Notes: generated by a model from the sequence alone, not told the origin. 64,000 nucleotides of DNA from Hyphomonadaceae bacterium BL14 (GCA_027627705.1 CP091242.1:1972677-2036676), one strand, 5' to 3'; shown: positions 10,758 to 20,195, numbered from the stretch's first letter. A program made the numbers and translations.

Positions 10758-11717
10758 ATGCCCGATACAGCCGCTGACCCCCATTTTTCCGGCTTGACCT
10801 GGCGGGCAGTGCTTGACGCCCTGCCTGATCCGGCTGCCGTGCTCGATGTTGGCGGGTCGATTGCCGCCGTCAATCCCGCCTTCATCGCCGCCTATGGGCC
10901 CGGCCCGTGGCCGGGGCGGGGGCTTGGTGACGCGCCTTCAGCCTTCACCCTGTATGCAGGGCCGGATGGTCTGCAGATCGCCCTGGCCGCCTCGCGCGCC
11001 GTTGAGCAATACGCCGCCGCGCTGGAGCGCTCCAACCGCGAGCTGGACCGCTTCGCCACGGTTGCCTCCCACGATCTCCAGGAGCCTCTGCGCAAGATTT
11101 CCGCTTTCGCCAGCCTGCTGGCGCGGCGCTATGAGGACCAGCTCGACGCAGACGGCCGCCAGAGCCTGGCCTATCTGGTGGACGCCGCCCAGCGCATGCG
11201 CCGGCTGATTGATGATTTGCTGGCCTACTCGCGCACATCCAACCGGGACCTCGAATTCGAGCCCGTGGACCTGGGTGCCCTTCTGAAGGCCACGCTGGAC
11301 GAGCTCAGCCTGATGGTCAGCGAAGCGCAGGCGGAGATCGAGTGCGGCCCGCTGCCCGACGTGCACGCCGATCTCACCCTGATGCGGCTCCTGTTTCAGA
11401 ATCTCCTGACCAATGCGCTCAAATACCGCAAAGGGACTCACGTGCGCATTGTTGTGCGCGCCGAGCGCGAGGGCGAGGCGTGGCGCATCACCGTGGCCGA
11501 TGACGGGATCGGCTTTGACCCGCGCTTTTCCGAGAAAGTGTTCGCGCCGTTTCAGCGCCTGCATAATCGCGAAGCCTTCGCCGGTACCGGTATCGGACTG
11601 GCCATCTGCCAGCAGGCGGTCGAGCGCCATGGCGGGCGCATATGGGTGGACACAGAGCCCGGCTTCGGCGCGCGCTTTCACTTCACCCTGCCCGACCGGG
11701 CGGCCGGCACCGTCTAG
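10758..11717 (+). CDS. Sensor histidine kinase, Rcp1/phytochrome-kinase type
   Basis: 319 residues, no membrane segment, so soluble. Residues 12-80 look like a short PAS-like sensory region, then a coiled linker (EQYAAALERSNRELD). The HisKA domain has His105 in SHDLQEPL, and a HATPase domain carries N, G1 and G2 boxes (NLLTNALKY, DDGIGFD, GTGIGLAI). Kinases with this HisKA usually signal to stand-alone receiver proteins; one is encoded nearby at 12512-12928, and I infer it is the partner. A TATACT sequence 38 bases upstream could be a -10 box. Its stop codon overlaps the convergent SDR stop in the tetranucleotide CTAG. Confidence 0.88.
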   Translation: MPDTAADPHFSGLTWRAVLDALPDPAAVLDVGGSIAAVNPAFIAAYGPGPWPGRGLGDAPSAFTLYAGPDGLQIALAASRAVEQYAAALERSNRELDRFATVASHDLQEPLRKISAFASLLARRYEDQLDADGRQSLAYLVDAAQRMRRLIDDLLAYSRTSNRDLEFEPVDLGALLKATLDELSLMVSEAQAEIECGPLPDVHADLTLMRLLFQNLLTNALKYRKGTHVRIVVRAEREGEAWRITVADDGIGFDPRFSEKVFAPFQRLHNREAFAGTGIGLAICQQAVERHGGRIWVDTEPGFGARFHFTLPDRAAGTV

Positions 11718-12472
11718 GGATCAATCCGCTCGCCGGCCCAATCAAACACCTGTCCGGTGTCTGCCGGGCCGATGGTGTCGATCACGCCCAGCAGTTTTCC
11801 GGCAGAGTATTCCGCTGTGAACAGCTTGCCGTCAGGCACATTGCGCTGAAACGGTTTGGACAGGCCGGTATCCACCGTGCCGGGATGCAAGCCGATGCAG
11901 GCGGCACCCGGCGCCTTGCGTGCCAGCTCCACTGACAGGGTGCGGATCATCTGGTTCAGTGCGGCCTTGGAGGCCCGGTAGCCGTGCCAGCCGCCCAGCC
12001 GATTATCGGTGATCGATCCCACCCGCGCCGAGAGCGCCGCCCAGACGGCCTTGTCCGGCGTGTCACGCGAGCCTCGCGCCAGGCGGTCCAGCGTGTGGCG
12101 CGCGACAAGCGAGGGGCCGATCACATTGATGCGCAGCACGTGCGCCAGCCGGTCCGCGTCCAGATCACGCCAGGATTTCTCCGGCTGCAGCTCAGCACCG
12201 TCGTGCAAAATGCCCGTGGCTGTAATCACCAGATGCAGCGGACCATCCGCGCTGGCCGCCTCCGCCGCCGCGGCGATGCTGGCCGGCTCATCGAAATCGG
12301 CCTGCAGTGCTGTCGCGCCCGTAAGCGCGAGCGGGCGGCGCGACACCGCGAACACGGCCGAACAACGCGGATCAACGGCCAGCGCCCGCACGAATGCTGC
12401 GCCCAGCCCGCCGCCAGCACCGAACACCAGTGCGCGGTAGTTCTCAGGAAAAGAAGTCAGGGAAACACTCAT
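11714..12472 (-). CDS. SDR family oxidoreductase, C-factor (CsgA)-like
   Basis: 252 residues. A Rossmann start VFGAGGGLGAAF, the active-site Ser region and YRASKAALN (YxxxK) are all present, so it should be a functional NAD(P)-dependent short-chain dehydrogenase. The overall pattern (ITDNRLGGWHGYRASKAALN and LHPGTVDTGLS) is that of the CsgA/C-factor-like subfamily. The substrate is unknown. It sits between a histidine kinase and a response regulator; whether it is functionally linked to them is not shown. Confidence 0.88.
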   Translation of the reverse strand: MSVSLTSFPENYRALVFGAGGGLGAAFVRALAVDPRCSAVFAVSRRPLALTGATALQADFDEPASIAAAAEAASADGPLHLVITATGILHDGAELQPEKSWRDLDADRLAHVLRINVIGPSLVARHTLDRLARGSRDTPDKAVWAALSARVGSITDNRLGGWHGYRASKAALNQMIRTLSVELARKAPGAACIGLHPGTVDTGLSKPFQRNVPDGKLFTAEYSAGKLLGVIDTIGPADTGQVFDWAGERIDP

Positions 12473-12511
12473 GAACCGGTAGCTAGGCTGGCGCGCGCCA
12501 AGGTCCAGGCG

Positions 12512-12928
12512 TCAGATCATCACCGCATCACGGTCGCGCGAGGCGGCTTCCAGCACACGGCTGAGCAATTCGACACTGCGTTTCGAGGCGCGTCCGTCGA
12601 AATAGAGGTTCTTGTCCAGCAGGGGGATGTCCGTACCGATCCTCTCGGCGTCAATGCCGACGGACCCGCTGAGCACCAGGATCGGTGCCTCGCCGGCATG
12701 CTTTTGCAACAGGCCCACGGTCTCGTTGGGGTCGGTGGAATCAGGCAGGCGAAGATCGGCGATGATCAGATCGTAACCGCGCCGGCGCAGCTTGAAGCTG
12801 GCGTCGTGCAATGTACGCACCACCTCGAATTTGAACGCATAGGCCCCGGCATCACGCAGCGCCTGCTGCAGCAACATGGCGTCCGCGAAGTCGTCCTCGA
12901 CATGCAATACGTTCAGGTCCGGGGACAA
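12512..12928 (-). CDS. Single-domain response regulator (Rcp1-like)
   Basis: 138 residues consisting only of a receiver domain. The acidic pair Asp12/Asp13 (VEDDFAD), the phospho-acceptor Asp58 (IADLRLPD), Ser87 (VLSGS) and Lys106 (DKNL) are in place, so it can be phosphorylated. No output domain follows. The start is TTG with a strong Shine-Dalgarno sequence (AAGGAGG, seven bases upstream). The likely partner is the kinase at 10758-11717. The full CtrA-type box at 12972-12986 lies 44-58 bases upstream, which suggests cell-cycle control. Confidence 0.9.
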   Translation of the reverse strand: MSPDLNVLHVEDDFADAMLLQQALRDAGAYAFKFEVVRTLHDASFKLRRRGYDLIIADLRLPDSTDPNETVGLLQKHAGEAPILVLSGSVGIDAERIGTDIPLLDKNLYFDGRASKRSVELLSRVLEAASRDRDAVMI

Positions 12929-12971
12929 GGGTCGCCTCCTTCAACGGTTGCATAGCGATATGCGCACAGGC

Positions 12972-12986
12972 TTAAGGTTTGGTTAA
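12972..12986 (-). promoter_or_regulatory. CtrA-type binding site upstream of response regulator
   Basis: TTAA at 12972-12975, seven bases, then TTAA at 12983-12986: the exact TTAA-N7-TTAA pattern of the cell-cycle regulator CtrA. It is the only such full site I found in the window. The right half overlaps the stop codon of folD. Read on the minus strand, the downstream half would sit near a -35 position, with TATGCA at 12949-12954 as a possible -10, and the regulator TTG codon follows 21 bases later. Binding is inferred. Confidence 0.55.
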
Positions 12987-13924
12987 GGTGCCAGAACCCG
13001 GGCTGCCGGCCCGGGCAGGTCCAGGCCTGCGCGGCGGGCGGCAGCGGCTACCGTATTGATCAGCAGCATGGCGATGGTCATCGGCCCGACACCGCCGGGC
13101 ACGGGCGTGATGAAGCCCGCAACATCCAACGCCGCCTCATAGTCCACATCGCCCGCCAGGCGGCTGGTCCCGTCCGGGCCGTCGACCCGGTTGATGCCGA
13201 CATCAATCACCGCCGCGCCTGGCTGGATCCAGTCCGCCCCCACCATGCCCGCACGCCCCGCAGCCGCGACCAGAATATCGGCCTGGCGCGCCAGGCCTGG
13301 CAGGTCGCGCGTGCGCGAATGAGCCAGCGTCACCGTGCAGTCCGCCTGCAGGAACAACAGCGCGGCCGGTTTGCCCACCAGGATGGAGCGCCCGATCACC
13401 ACCACATGGCGCCCGGACAGATCACCCAGCGCCCGGCGCGCCAGATAGACGCAGCCTGACGGCGTGCATGGGCGCAGACCCGGCGCTCCCAGCACCAGCG
13501 CGCCTGCACTGGCCGCGGTGAGCCCGTCCACATCCTTGGCCGGGTCAATGGCCTGCACCACAGCCGTGGCGTCGAGCCCGTCCGGCAATGGCAGCTGGAC
13601 CAGAATGCCATCCACCCCTGCATCTGCATTGAGGCGTGCAACCAGCGCCAGCACTTCGTCCTGGCTCACCGACGCGGGGAGGCGATGCTCCAGAGAGGTC
13701 ATCCCGGCAGCCTCGGTGCGCCTGATCTTGTTGCGCACATAAACCTGGCTGGCCGGGTCCTCGCCCACAAGCACCACAGCCAGGCACGGCTTGCGGCCCA
13801 GCCGCTCCGCCAGGGCCAGCGCGCCCTCCCGGGCGGCCGCGTCGACTTCGGCGGCGGTGGCCTTGCCATCGATCAGAACGGCGCGGCGGCCCGACGGGCG
13901 CAGGATCGGATCAGCTTCGGTCAT
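12983..13924 (-). CDS. folD: Methylenetetrahydrofolate dehydrogenase/cyclohydrolase
   Basis: 313 residues, slightly longer than E. coli FolD (about 288) because of N- and C-terminal tails. It interconverts methylene-, methenyl- and 10-formyl-tetrahydrofolate using NADP. Family signatures seen: YVRNK with the catalytic lysine, QLPLP, PAKDVDG, the nucleotide-binding GRSILVGKP and the C-terminal [11 protein letters not shown]. It follows yggT on the same strand by 46 bases, so the two may be co-transcribed. Its stop codon lies in the CtrA-type box of the next gene. Confidence 0.95.
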   Translation of the reverse strand: MTEADPILRPSGRRAVLIDGKATAAEVDAAAREGALALAERLGRKPCLAVVLVGEDPASQVYVRNKIRRTEAAGMTSLEHRLPASVSQDEVLALVARLNADAGVDGILVQLPLPDGLDATAVVQAIDPAKDVDGLTAASAGALVLGAPGLRPCTPSGCVYLARRALGDLSGRHVVVIGRSILVGKPAALLFLQADCTVTLAHSRTRDLPGLARQADILVAAAGRAGMVGADWIQPGAAVIDVGINRVDGPDGTSRLAGDVDYEAALDVAGFITPVPGGVGPMTIAMLLINTVAAAARRAGLDLPGPAARVLAP

Positions 13925-13970
13925 GGCGCGCGCTCATGGACCCGCACCACGGCGCACGTCAAGCGCGCCG

Positions 13971-14276
13971 TCAGCCGAGCAGCGGCCACAACTGACCCAT
14001 AACCAGCCAGTCGCGGACGAAGAAAATGATCAGCAACAGCACCAACGGAGCGAAATCCATCCCGCCCAGCGTCGGCAGGACACGCCGGATCGGACTAAGC
14101 AGCGGGGCAGTGATCGCCTCGGTGACCCGCCCGATTGTGTTGACCAGCGGGTTGCGCGGATTCACGACATTGAACCCGACCAGCCAGGTCAGGATCACGT
14201 TCACGAAAATCACAATCACCAGAAGCGTCAGCACCGGGTGGATGAAATAGTAGATCAGCGCCTGTCCGAACGTCAT
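13971..14276 (-). CDS. YggT family membrane protein
   Basis: 101 residues with two hydrophobic segments (about 10-35 and 70-90) and the family pattern NPLVNTIGRVTEAITAPLL followed by RRVLPTLGGMDFAPLVL. YggT proteins are inner-membrane proteins linked to osmotic stress and cell division in several bacteria, with no known reaction. A strong AAGGAGG precedes the ATG. It precedes folD on the same strand. Confidence 0.9.
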   Translation of the reverse strand: MTFGQALIYYFIHPVLTLLVIVIFVNVILTWLVGFNVVNPRNPLVNTIGRVTEAITAPLLSPIRRVLPTLGGMDFAPLVLLLIIFFVRDWLVMGQLWPLLG

Positions 14277-14369
14277 GAAACCTCCTTGCCGGGCGAAACG
14301 GCGGCATAATCTCTGCCTTACCCGGCGCGCGCGCGGCCTGCAAGGCGCGCACGGCGCTGGCGGGCGCGC

Positions 14370-14398
14370 TTGACAACACAGGGGCGTCTCCGTATCCG
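14370..14398 (+). promoter_or_regulatory. Promoter of tRNA-Ala
   Basis: TTGACA (14370-14375) is separated by exactly 17 bases from TATCCG (14393-14398). Transcription would begin close to 14405, about ten bases before the mature tRNA 5' end. A perfect -35 with a weaker, GC-containing -10 is typical of strong stable-RNA promoters in alphaproteobacteria. Confidence 0.5.
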
Positions 14399-14415
14399 AT
14401 CGCGCCTCTGGATAC

Positions 14416-14491
<76 letters not shown>

Positions 14492-14768
14492 GACCTTCCG
14501 TGCAAGATGCGAAGCCATGGATAGCCGGTTGCGCCTGCGCAACGGGATGCGGCGGCCCGCAAGTCACGATCCCGCAATCGGCGCAAGGCGCGCAGCCCGG
14601 TCCGGGGTAATGCGTCACGCCCTTTCAGGCCAGCTGCACACGATGTCCGGATGCCGGAGCCGGCCCCGCGTCCCGGGCCCCAGACGCCTGGCGGCAAACC
14701 CGCATAAAAAAGCCGCACGCCCCCGCCCGCATACCAATCCTTTACGGGCGTGGCGCCATGATGGCCTC

Positions 14769-15206
14769 ATGATTCCTATTGTCTCATCCCGGTCCGTCAT
14801 GGCGGCGGCCCTGTGCGCGGCGGCAGCCCTCGCCACTGCGCCCGCTGGCGCGAGCGGGCTGGAAACGCCGTCAGGGCGTCACATCACCACAGCTGCAAGC
14901 TATACAGCTCAGGCTCCGGTGCATGTGCCGGTGCGCGACCGCGCACGCACGGTCGGCCAGCTGCAGGTGGCGTTCGGGCTAGACATTCAAGAGCCCGAGG
15001 ACCGCTCGCTGGTGCAGGCGCGCCAACCCTGGCTGCGCGATGCCTATACCCGCGCCGTGCTCAATTATACAGCGCGCCAGTACGCCTGGCCCGACGTGCC
15101 GGACGCCGAGGCGATCGCGGCGTTGCTGCAAAGCGAGACCGACCGTCTCATCGGTCCTGGCCGCGCACGCGTCCTGCTCGACACGGTGATGATCCATTCG
15201 GGCTGA
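14769..15206 (+). CDS. Small exported protein, weakly FliL-like
   Basis: 145 residues beginning with a cleavable-looking signal peptide (SVMAAALCAAAALATAPAGA). The mature part has a beta segment (VGQLQVAFGLDI), a PWLRDAYTRAV helix, and a C-terminal GPGRARVLLDTVMI strand. That order loosely resembles the periplasmic domain of FliL-type proteins, but there is no flagellar gene nearby and no strong signature, so I leave the function open. It is a solitary gene after tRNA-Ala; its ATG overlaps no other gene and has no clear Shine-Dalgarno sequence. Confidence 0.7.
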   Translation: MIPIVSSRSVMAAALCAAAALATAPAGASGLETPSGRHITTAASYTAQAPVHVPVRDRARTVGQLQVAFGLDIQEPEDRSLVQARQPWLRDAYTRAVLNYTARQYAWPDVPDAEAIAALLQSETDRLIGPGRARVLLDTVMIHSG

Positions 15207-15228
15207 CCGGCGGCATCCCTGAAGGCTG

Positions 15229-15510
15229 TCAGCGCGCCGCCGTCTCGATGTATTCGGCCAGTTCCCTGTCCAGCGCCGTGACGCCATCGGCATCGTGGGT
15301 CGAAAGGGTAATGTCCACCGTGTTGTAGACATTGAACCATTCAGGATGGTGGTTCATCTGTTCAGCCTTCAGGGCGACGCGCGCCATGAAGCCGAAGGCG
15401 GTCTTGAAATCGTCAAAGCGGAACACCTTGCGCACCGCGTCGCGCCCCTCCACCGCCTGCCAGCCGTCGAGCGCCTTTGCCAGCGCCGCCGCTCCGATCC
15501 GTTCCGCCAT
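15229..15510 (-). CDS. phhB: Pterin-4a-carbinolamine dehydratase
   Basis: 93 residues, the normal length. It dehydrates 4a-hydroxytetrahydrobiopterin, recycling the cofactor of aromatic amino-acid hydroxylases. The active-site pattern [13 protein letters not shown]...H...D is intact, with both histidines and the tryptophan. The start at 15510 has AGAGGAG upstream; the open frame runs further but without family similarity. No phenylalanine hydroxylase gene is adjacent. Convergent with the small exported-protein gene. Confidence 0.92.
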   Translation of the reverse strand: MAERIGAAALAKALDGWQAVEGRDAVRKVFRFDDFKTAFGFMARVALKAEQMNHHPEWFNVYNTVDITLSTHDADGVTALDRELAEYIETAAR

Positions 15511-15653
15511 ATTGCGCACTCCTCTTGATTGATGAATCGCGGGCAAACTGAACCGCCCGGCCTGCACGGGCAAGTCGCGCCATCTGCGTTTACAGAAAAA
15601 TGACGCGCCTGTGCCATGGTCCTGCTTCAGATCCCGCAACCAAGGAGGCGGAC

Positions 15654-15926
15654 ATGACGCGTTACCTGGTCTCCGACGACAATCCGGCCGGCCTGAAGCT
15701 GGAAGACATTCTTCAAGCGCTGCGTGCCGAAGTGCTTGTCCGGTGTACGAAGATTTCTGCCGACACACGCCCCGAGGCACTGCATGTGCTGGCCAATAAT
15801 GTGAAAGTGCTCGATCACCTCACCGCCGCCATCGAGCTGGCGAGCGATTCCACCGTCACGCTCAATCGCGCCTTCGGACCATCAGAAGCCGCCCATGGCG
15901 GCCCGCCACGCATCGGCGTCGCCTGA
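15654..15926 (+). CDS. Hypothetical small protein
   Basis: 90 residues, soluble, largely helical ([16 protein letters not shown] and [16 protein letters not shown] stretches), no motif I recognise. The start at 15654 is chosen because a near-perfect AAGGAGG lies five bases before it; an ATG 18 codons upstream has none. It is convergent with ppc, with seven bases between the stops. The strong ribosome binding site and clean reading frame support it as a real gene; function unknown. Confidence 0.75.
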   Translation: MTRYLVSDDNPAGLKLEDILQALRAEVLVRCTKISADTRPEALHVLANNVKVLDHLTAAIELASDSTVTLNRAFGPSEAAHGGPPRIGVA

Positions 15927-15933
15927 GCGCACG

Positions 15934-18768
15934 TCAGCCGAACGCCCGGTAATAATGGCTGATCGCCACGGTGATCTGGCCGATCATCGGATGAAGCTCG
16001 GCCAGTGGCTGGACGATCCGCGCCTGGATTTCCGGGTAGCCGCGCCGCGCCGGCTCGTCCGCGCCGGTTTGCTCCTCCACCGCGTCCAGCAATTCCAGAC
16101 CGGGGCGCGCGGCGGGAAAAATTTCCTCCAGCGCAGTCACAGCCTCGGGAATGCGCAGGGCAAACACCAGATCAATCAGGTCTTCACGCGTCAGATCATG
16201 GCGGCGTGAAAACGCCGGCAGACGCGAAATGGTCAGGAAAGCCTGCATGATCAGCGCCTGACGGATGGCGTGCAGCGCCTCCACCGCACGCCGGTCAGGA
16301 TCGTCACGCCAGGCATGGTCCGACCCGTCGGCGACGCGGTCAAACCGCATCAGATCCGCTGACAGATGATTGCCGAGCCGCGTCAGCGCCGTCTGGCGCG
16401 ACTGGTCGGACAGGCGGCTGGCCAGCGCCAGGAAGGCGCGCTCGGCGGCTTCCGACCGCGCCGCCGCTGCCCGCCCGGTCCACTCGCTGGCGTCGAACAG
16501 GCGCGCATAACCGCGCAGCGCATTAAGACTGGTCAGGGTGCGCGCGCGCGAAATCATGCCGCGCAGTGCCGCCATGCGCGGCGAGCGCTCCAGAAACGCC
16601 GCCATGCGCTCAGGCTCCGACCCGATCGCCGCGCCCAGCCCGCCGGACACATTGACCGGTATGCCCAGCTGCTGCAGCGCGGCGTTATGGGGGATGGCGC
16701 GCAGCATGGAGAGATCGAGGCTCTGGCCCGGCGCGCCCGGCCGCTTGGCCCGGCGCGAGCCGCTGCGCACCAGCATGTTGGGCGCGAACGCCGTCACGGC
16801 CAGGCGGTAGTCAGCATTGTCGAACAGCGATTCCTGCCAGGCTTTCAGCGCCCGGTAGACGTCCCAGGTATAGTCAATCTCGGCATAGAACGGATCACCG
16901 CCCAACGCGTCCGGCGCGGCGAGCAGATGGCGGGCAGTCGACATCATCACCGAGCGTGCCAGTTCGGGCCGGGCAAAGTGCAAAAACCCGTCCCCGCCCT
17001 GATAGCTGGTCTCGTGAATCACCGGCGCGCCGGCGGCGGCGAACTTGCCGCGCGCCCAGGGCGTCAGCAAATGGTCCAGCCGCTCGTTGAAGCCGCCGGG
17101 ATGGGCGCCGCGCCCCATGGATTCGCCATGGGTGTTGAACACCACCACCGCCACGCCCTTCACGCCATAGCGCGCCAGAGCGCGGGCGGTAAGGATATGC
17201 AGGCGTTCAATGGCCAGCTGGGCACCGCCCTGACCCATGAAACGCCCGGAATCGGAATAGCCCAGCTGAATGGCCAGCCGTCCCCGCCCGGCGATGTAAT
17301 CGCGATAGACCGGCTCGGCCAGCAGCCGCTCGATCAGCCGTCCGCCGCGCTCCAGCGCGTCAGGCGTCTCGAACAGGGGCGAAATGTCGACATGGTCGGT
17401 CACGCCATAGAGGCGCGCCAGATAGAGTGCGCCCATCACCGTGGCCGCGGTCTCGCATTCGGCGATCAGAAAGCGGATCGGCGCATCACAATCCACATGC
17501 TTGAGAAGCTGGGCGCACAGCATGAACTGGCGCCGGGCCGTCATCTGTTCGAGAAACACGGACGCAAAACTGACCGTGCGCACCTGCGCTTCGGCCGCCC
17601 GCTCGGCAGAGCGGGTCAGGGCCAGACGCCCGAAATCGTCTGAATCATCCTCCAGCCCCAGATCGGCGCGCACGGCGCCACGCAGCTGGGCTGCGTTGAT
17701 GCGCAGATGGATGTGCGCCGCGCCCAGGCCCGCCGCTTTCATCTCCGCACGCAGAAGGACCAGCCGGGCCGCCACATCATCGTCCGCGTCACCGATGGCA
17801 CGATCGAGTTCGGCGACGGGCCCGGACAGGCTGGTCAGGCGCTCCGGATAGTTCCCCGTAAGCGCATTGGCGGCGCGCACCACAGCCGAGGGGTCATCCA
17901 GATCGGCTTCAAACAGCGCCGCGTGCCCCGCACTCGCCTCGGCGGCTGTGCGCAAGCGCGCGGCGAGCGGTTCAAGCGCCCGCGCCCCTGACGCCTCGAT
18001 CAGCGCTGCATAGCGCATGAGCTGGCGGGATTTTTCCTGCAGGCGGAAGGCGATGGAGCGGCCCCAGTGAATATCGGTACGGCCATCGAGATCATATCCC
18101 ACCCAGCTTGCCAGCGAGATGAGGTCGGGATCGAGCGAGCGCCAGCGATCCGGGAAAGCGGCGCGCGCCACGTCCAGCACCAGGGCGTTCAGCGCGGTCA
18201 GCGCCTCGCGGGCGGCCGCCACGGCGGCCATCGCCTCGTCATGCTCGTTGATGAGGGTGACGTCCTCATCCGGCCCGTGGACGTGGCCGGTGCCCACCAG
18301 CGCCCCGGTCTCGCCGTTGACGGCGGCACCGGCAAGTGCATCGCGCACCGCCCGCGACAGGGCAAACGTCGGGTGAGCCGTGAAGACAACGCCGCCGCGC
18401 TTGCGCGTCACCGCAGCGGCGAAGGCGTCAAACCCTTCCCCCGCCAGCGCCTCAAGCTGGCTGCGCACATCCGCTTCGGCAGCACCTGACAACCCGTCGC
18501 CATGTAGCACCGACAGGGCACGCGCCCGTGCCGCCAGGCCGTTATCGGCGAAATGCTGGATCAGGGCTTTGAGCCCCTCCACCGACACTGCGCCCCGGCG
18601 CAGGCCGGAGAAGAGCTGGGCGGCCAGATCGCCCACCGGATTGACCAGTGGCGCATCCCAGTCCTCGCCCCATCCGCCGGCCAGCGCCTCAAGACAGAAG
18701 GCCGCCAGCTGATCCGGTGTGCCGGGCAGGCGGGCGCTCATGGCGCTCTCGGGCTCATTGAGGGGCAT
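15934..18768 (-). CDS. ppc: Phosphoenolpyruvate carboxylase, atypical
   Basis: 944 residues, full length. It would carboxylate PEP to oxaloacetate to refill the TCA cycle. The first signature is TAHPTF with His132, matching the catalytic histidine region. GYSDSGRFMGQGG matches the second. The catalytic loop, FHGRGGSIGRGG in E. coli, reads FNTHGESMGRGA at 544-555: the positions of E. coli His579 and Arg581 are Asn545 and His547, while Arg587 is kept (Arg553). This divergent form appears to be a subfamily. GGAG lies eight bases before the ATG. It is the upstream neighbour of nothing co-directional except folC, about 100 bases away. Confidence 0.88.
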   Translation of the reverse strand: MPLNEPESAMSARLPGTPDQLAAFCLEALAGGWGEDWDAPLVNPVGDLAAQLFSGLRRGAVSVEGLKALIQHFADNGLAARARALSVLHGDGLSGAAEADVRSQLEALAGEGFDAFAAAVTRKRGGVVFTAHPTFALSRAVRDALAGAAVNGETGALVGTGHVHGPDEDVTLINEHDEAMAAVAAAREALTALNALVLDVARAAFPDRWRSLDPDLISLASWVGYDLDGRTDIHWGRSIAFRLQEKSRQLMRYAALIEASGARALEPLAARLRTAAEASAGHAALFEADLDDPSAVVRAANALTGNYPERLTSLSGPVAELDRAIGDADDDVAARLVLLRAEMKAAGLGAAHIHLRINAAQLRGAVRADLGLEDDSDDFGRLALTRSAERAAEAQVRTVSFASVFLEQMTARRQFMLCAQLLKHVDCDAPIRFLIAECETAATVMGALYLARLYGVTDHVDISPLFETPDALERGGRLIERLLAEPVYRDYIAGRGRLAIQLGYSDSGRFMGQGGAQLAIERLHILTARALARYGVKGVAVVVFNTHGESMGRGAHPGGFNERLDHLLTPWARGKFAAAGAPVIHETSYQGGDGFLHFARPELARSVMMSTARHLLAAPDALGGDPFYAEIDYTWDVYRALKAWQESLFDNADYRLAVTAFAPNMLVRSGSRRAKRPGAPGQSLDLSMLRAIPHNAALQQLGIPVNVSGGLGAAIGSEPERMAAFLERSPRMAALRGMISRARTLTSLNALRGYARLFDASEWTGRAAAARSEAAERAFLALASRLSDQSRQTALTRLGNHLSADLMRFDRVADGSDHAWRDDPDRRAVEALHAIRQALIMQAFLTISRLPAFSRRHDLTREDLIDLVFALRIPEAVTALEEIFPAARPGLELLDAVEEQTGADEPARRGYPEIQARIVQPLAELHPMIGQITVAISHYYRAFG

Positions 18769-18869
18769 GGGTGAACTCCGGCGGGGGCAGGTCCGGACAG
18801 TATGCGCGTCAGGCAGGCCCTGTCATCGCCCGCCGCTGCTGCGAGTGCGAAAAAGCCCGGCGCGCCGCC

Positions 18870-20195
18870 CTAACCCGGTGTCGTCTGGACGCTGTCTCCC
18901 GACCCCATGGCCAGCACCTCGCCCGCCAGATAAAGCGAGCCGCAGATGACGATGCGCGGCTGGTCATAGTCCTCCAGCGCGTCATGCACGGCTTCGACGA
19001 GGCCGGCGGCGGTCTGGGCGGGCAGGTCTGCCTTCCGGGCAGCCTGCGCGATCGACTGGGCGCTATGGGCCCCCTCGCGCCCGCCGGAGAAGCTCACGGC
19101 GATCACCCGGGCGGCCAGGGTGGAAAACCAGCTGAGGAAGCCTTGCGCATCCTTGTTGCGCGACATGGCGCAGATCAGCACCAGCGGGCGTTCGCGCGCC
19201 GCCTCCATCTCGCCCAGCGCCGCAGCCAGCGCCTGCGCCGCCGCCGGATTGTGCCCGCCATCAAGCCATAGTTCGGCATGTCCGCCCCGGGCGATGTCAG
19301 CCAGCGGTCCGGCCGTCAGGCGTTGCAGGCGGGCCGGCCAGCGGGCATTGGCCACACCCGCGCGCACAGCATCCAGCGCGTAACCGCATACCCGCGCCGC
19401 CGCGATGGCGAGCGCCGCATTGGCCATCTGGTGAGCGCCCTTGAGACCCGGCGCGGGCAAATCCCAGAGCAGGTTTTCTTCCTCATAGACCAGACCGCCA
19501 TGCTCGGGCCGGATAGAGAAATCACGATCCCAGACCTGCAATGGCGCGCCCCGCCGCCGAGCGGCTGCCTCAATGACTTTCAGCGCCGCCTCGCCCTGCG
19601 GACCGCATATCACCGGCGCGCCCGGCTTGATGATGCCGGCTTTCTCGCCCGCGATCTGCACAATCGTGTCGCCCAGAAACGCCTGGTGATCGAGGCTCAC
19701 CGGCGTGATCACCGTGCATTGGGGGTTGGGAACCGTATTGGTTGCATCCAGCCGCCCGCCCAGCCCCGTCTCCAGGATCAGCCGGTCGGCTGGTGTTTCA
19801 GAAAACAGCAGGAAGGCGGCGGCGGTGGTGATTTCAAAAAACGTGATGTCCGCCCCGTCATTGGCCGCCTCGCAGCGCGCGAAGGCGTCGCGCAAAGTGT
19901 CGTCGCTGACGATCTCTCCGGCCAGCACGATACGCTCATTGAAGCGCACCAGATGAGGCGAGGTGTAGACATGGACCCGCTCGCCCGCCGCTTCCGCGAT
20001 GGCTTTGAGGAAAGCGGCGGTGGAGCCCTTGCCGTTGGTGCCGGCGATATGGATCACTGGCGGCAGGCGGTGCTGCGGATCGCCCAGCGCCGCCAGCAGG
20101 CGTTCTATGCGCCCCAGCGACAGATCGATGGATTTGGGGTGCAGGCGCGCCAGGCGCGCCAGCCCCGCCTCGATGGTTTCGGCGCCCTGGATCAT
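18870..20195 (-). CDS. folC: Folylpolyglutamate/dihydrofolate synthase
   Basis: 441 residues. It adds glutamate to dihydropteroate and to folates using ATP. The P-loop HIAGTNGKGSTAA is near residue 50, followed by TSPHLVRFNERI, the metal-binding LETGLGGRLDATN and a C-terminal Mur-ligase-type domain with a HNPAAA segment. It is preceded on the same strand by a GST gene 37 bases away. With folD and the pterin dehydratase it makes three pterin/folate genes within 7 kb, though not in one operon. Confidence 0.94.
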   Translation of the reverse strand: MIQGAETIEAGLARLARLHPKSIDLSLGRIERLLAALGDPQHRLPPVIHIAGTNGKGSTAAFLKAIAEAAGERVHVYTSPHLVRFNERIVLAGEIVSDDTLRDAFARCEAANDGADITFFEITTAAAFLLFSETPADRLILETGLGGRLDATNTVPNPQCTVITPVSLDHQAFLGDTIVQIAGEKAGIIKPGAPVICGPQGEAALKVIEAAARRRGAPLQVWDRDFSIRPEHGGLVYEEENLLWDLPAPGLKGAHQMANAALAIAAARVCGYALDAVRAGVANARWPARLQRLTAGPLADIARGGHAELWLDGGHNPAAAQALAAALGEMEAARERPLVLICAMSRNKDAQGFLSWFSTLAARVIAVSFSGGREGAHSAQSIAQAARKADLPAQTAAGLVEAVHDALEDYDQPRIVICGSLYLAGEVLAMGSGDSVQTTPG

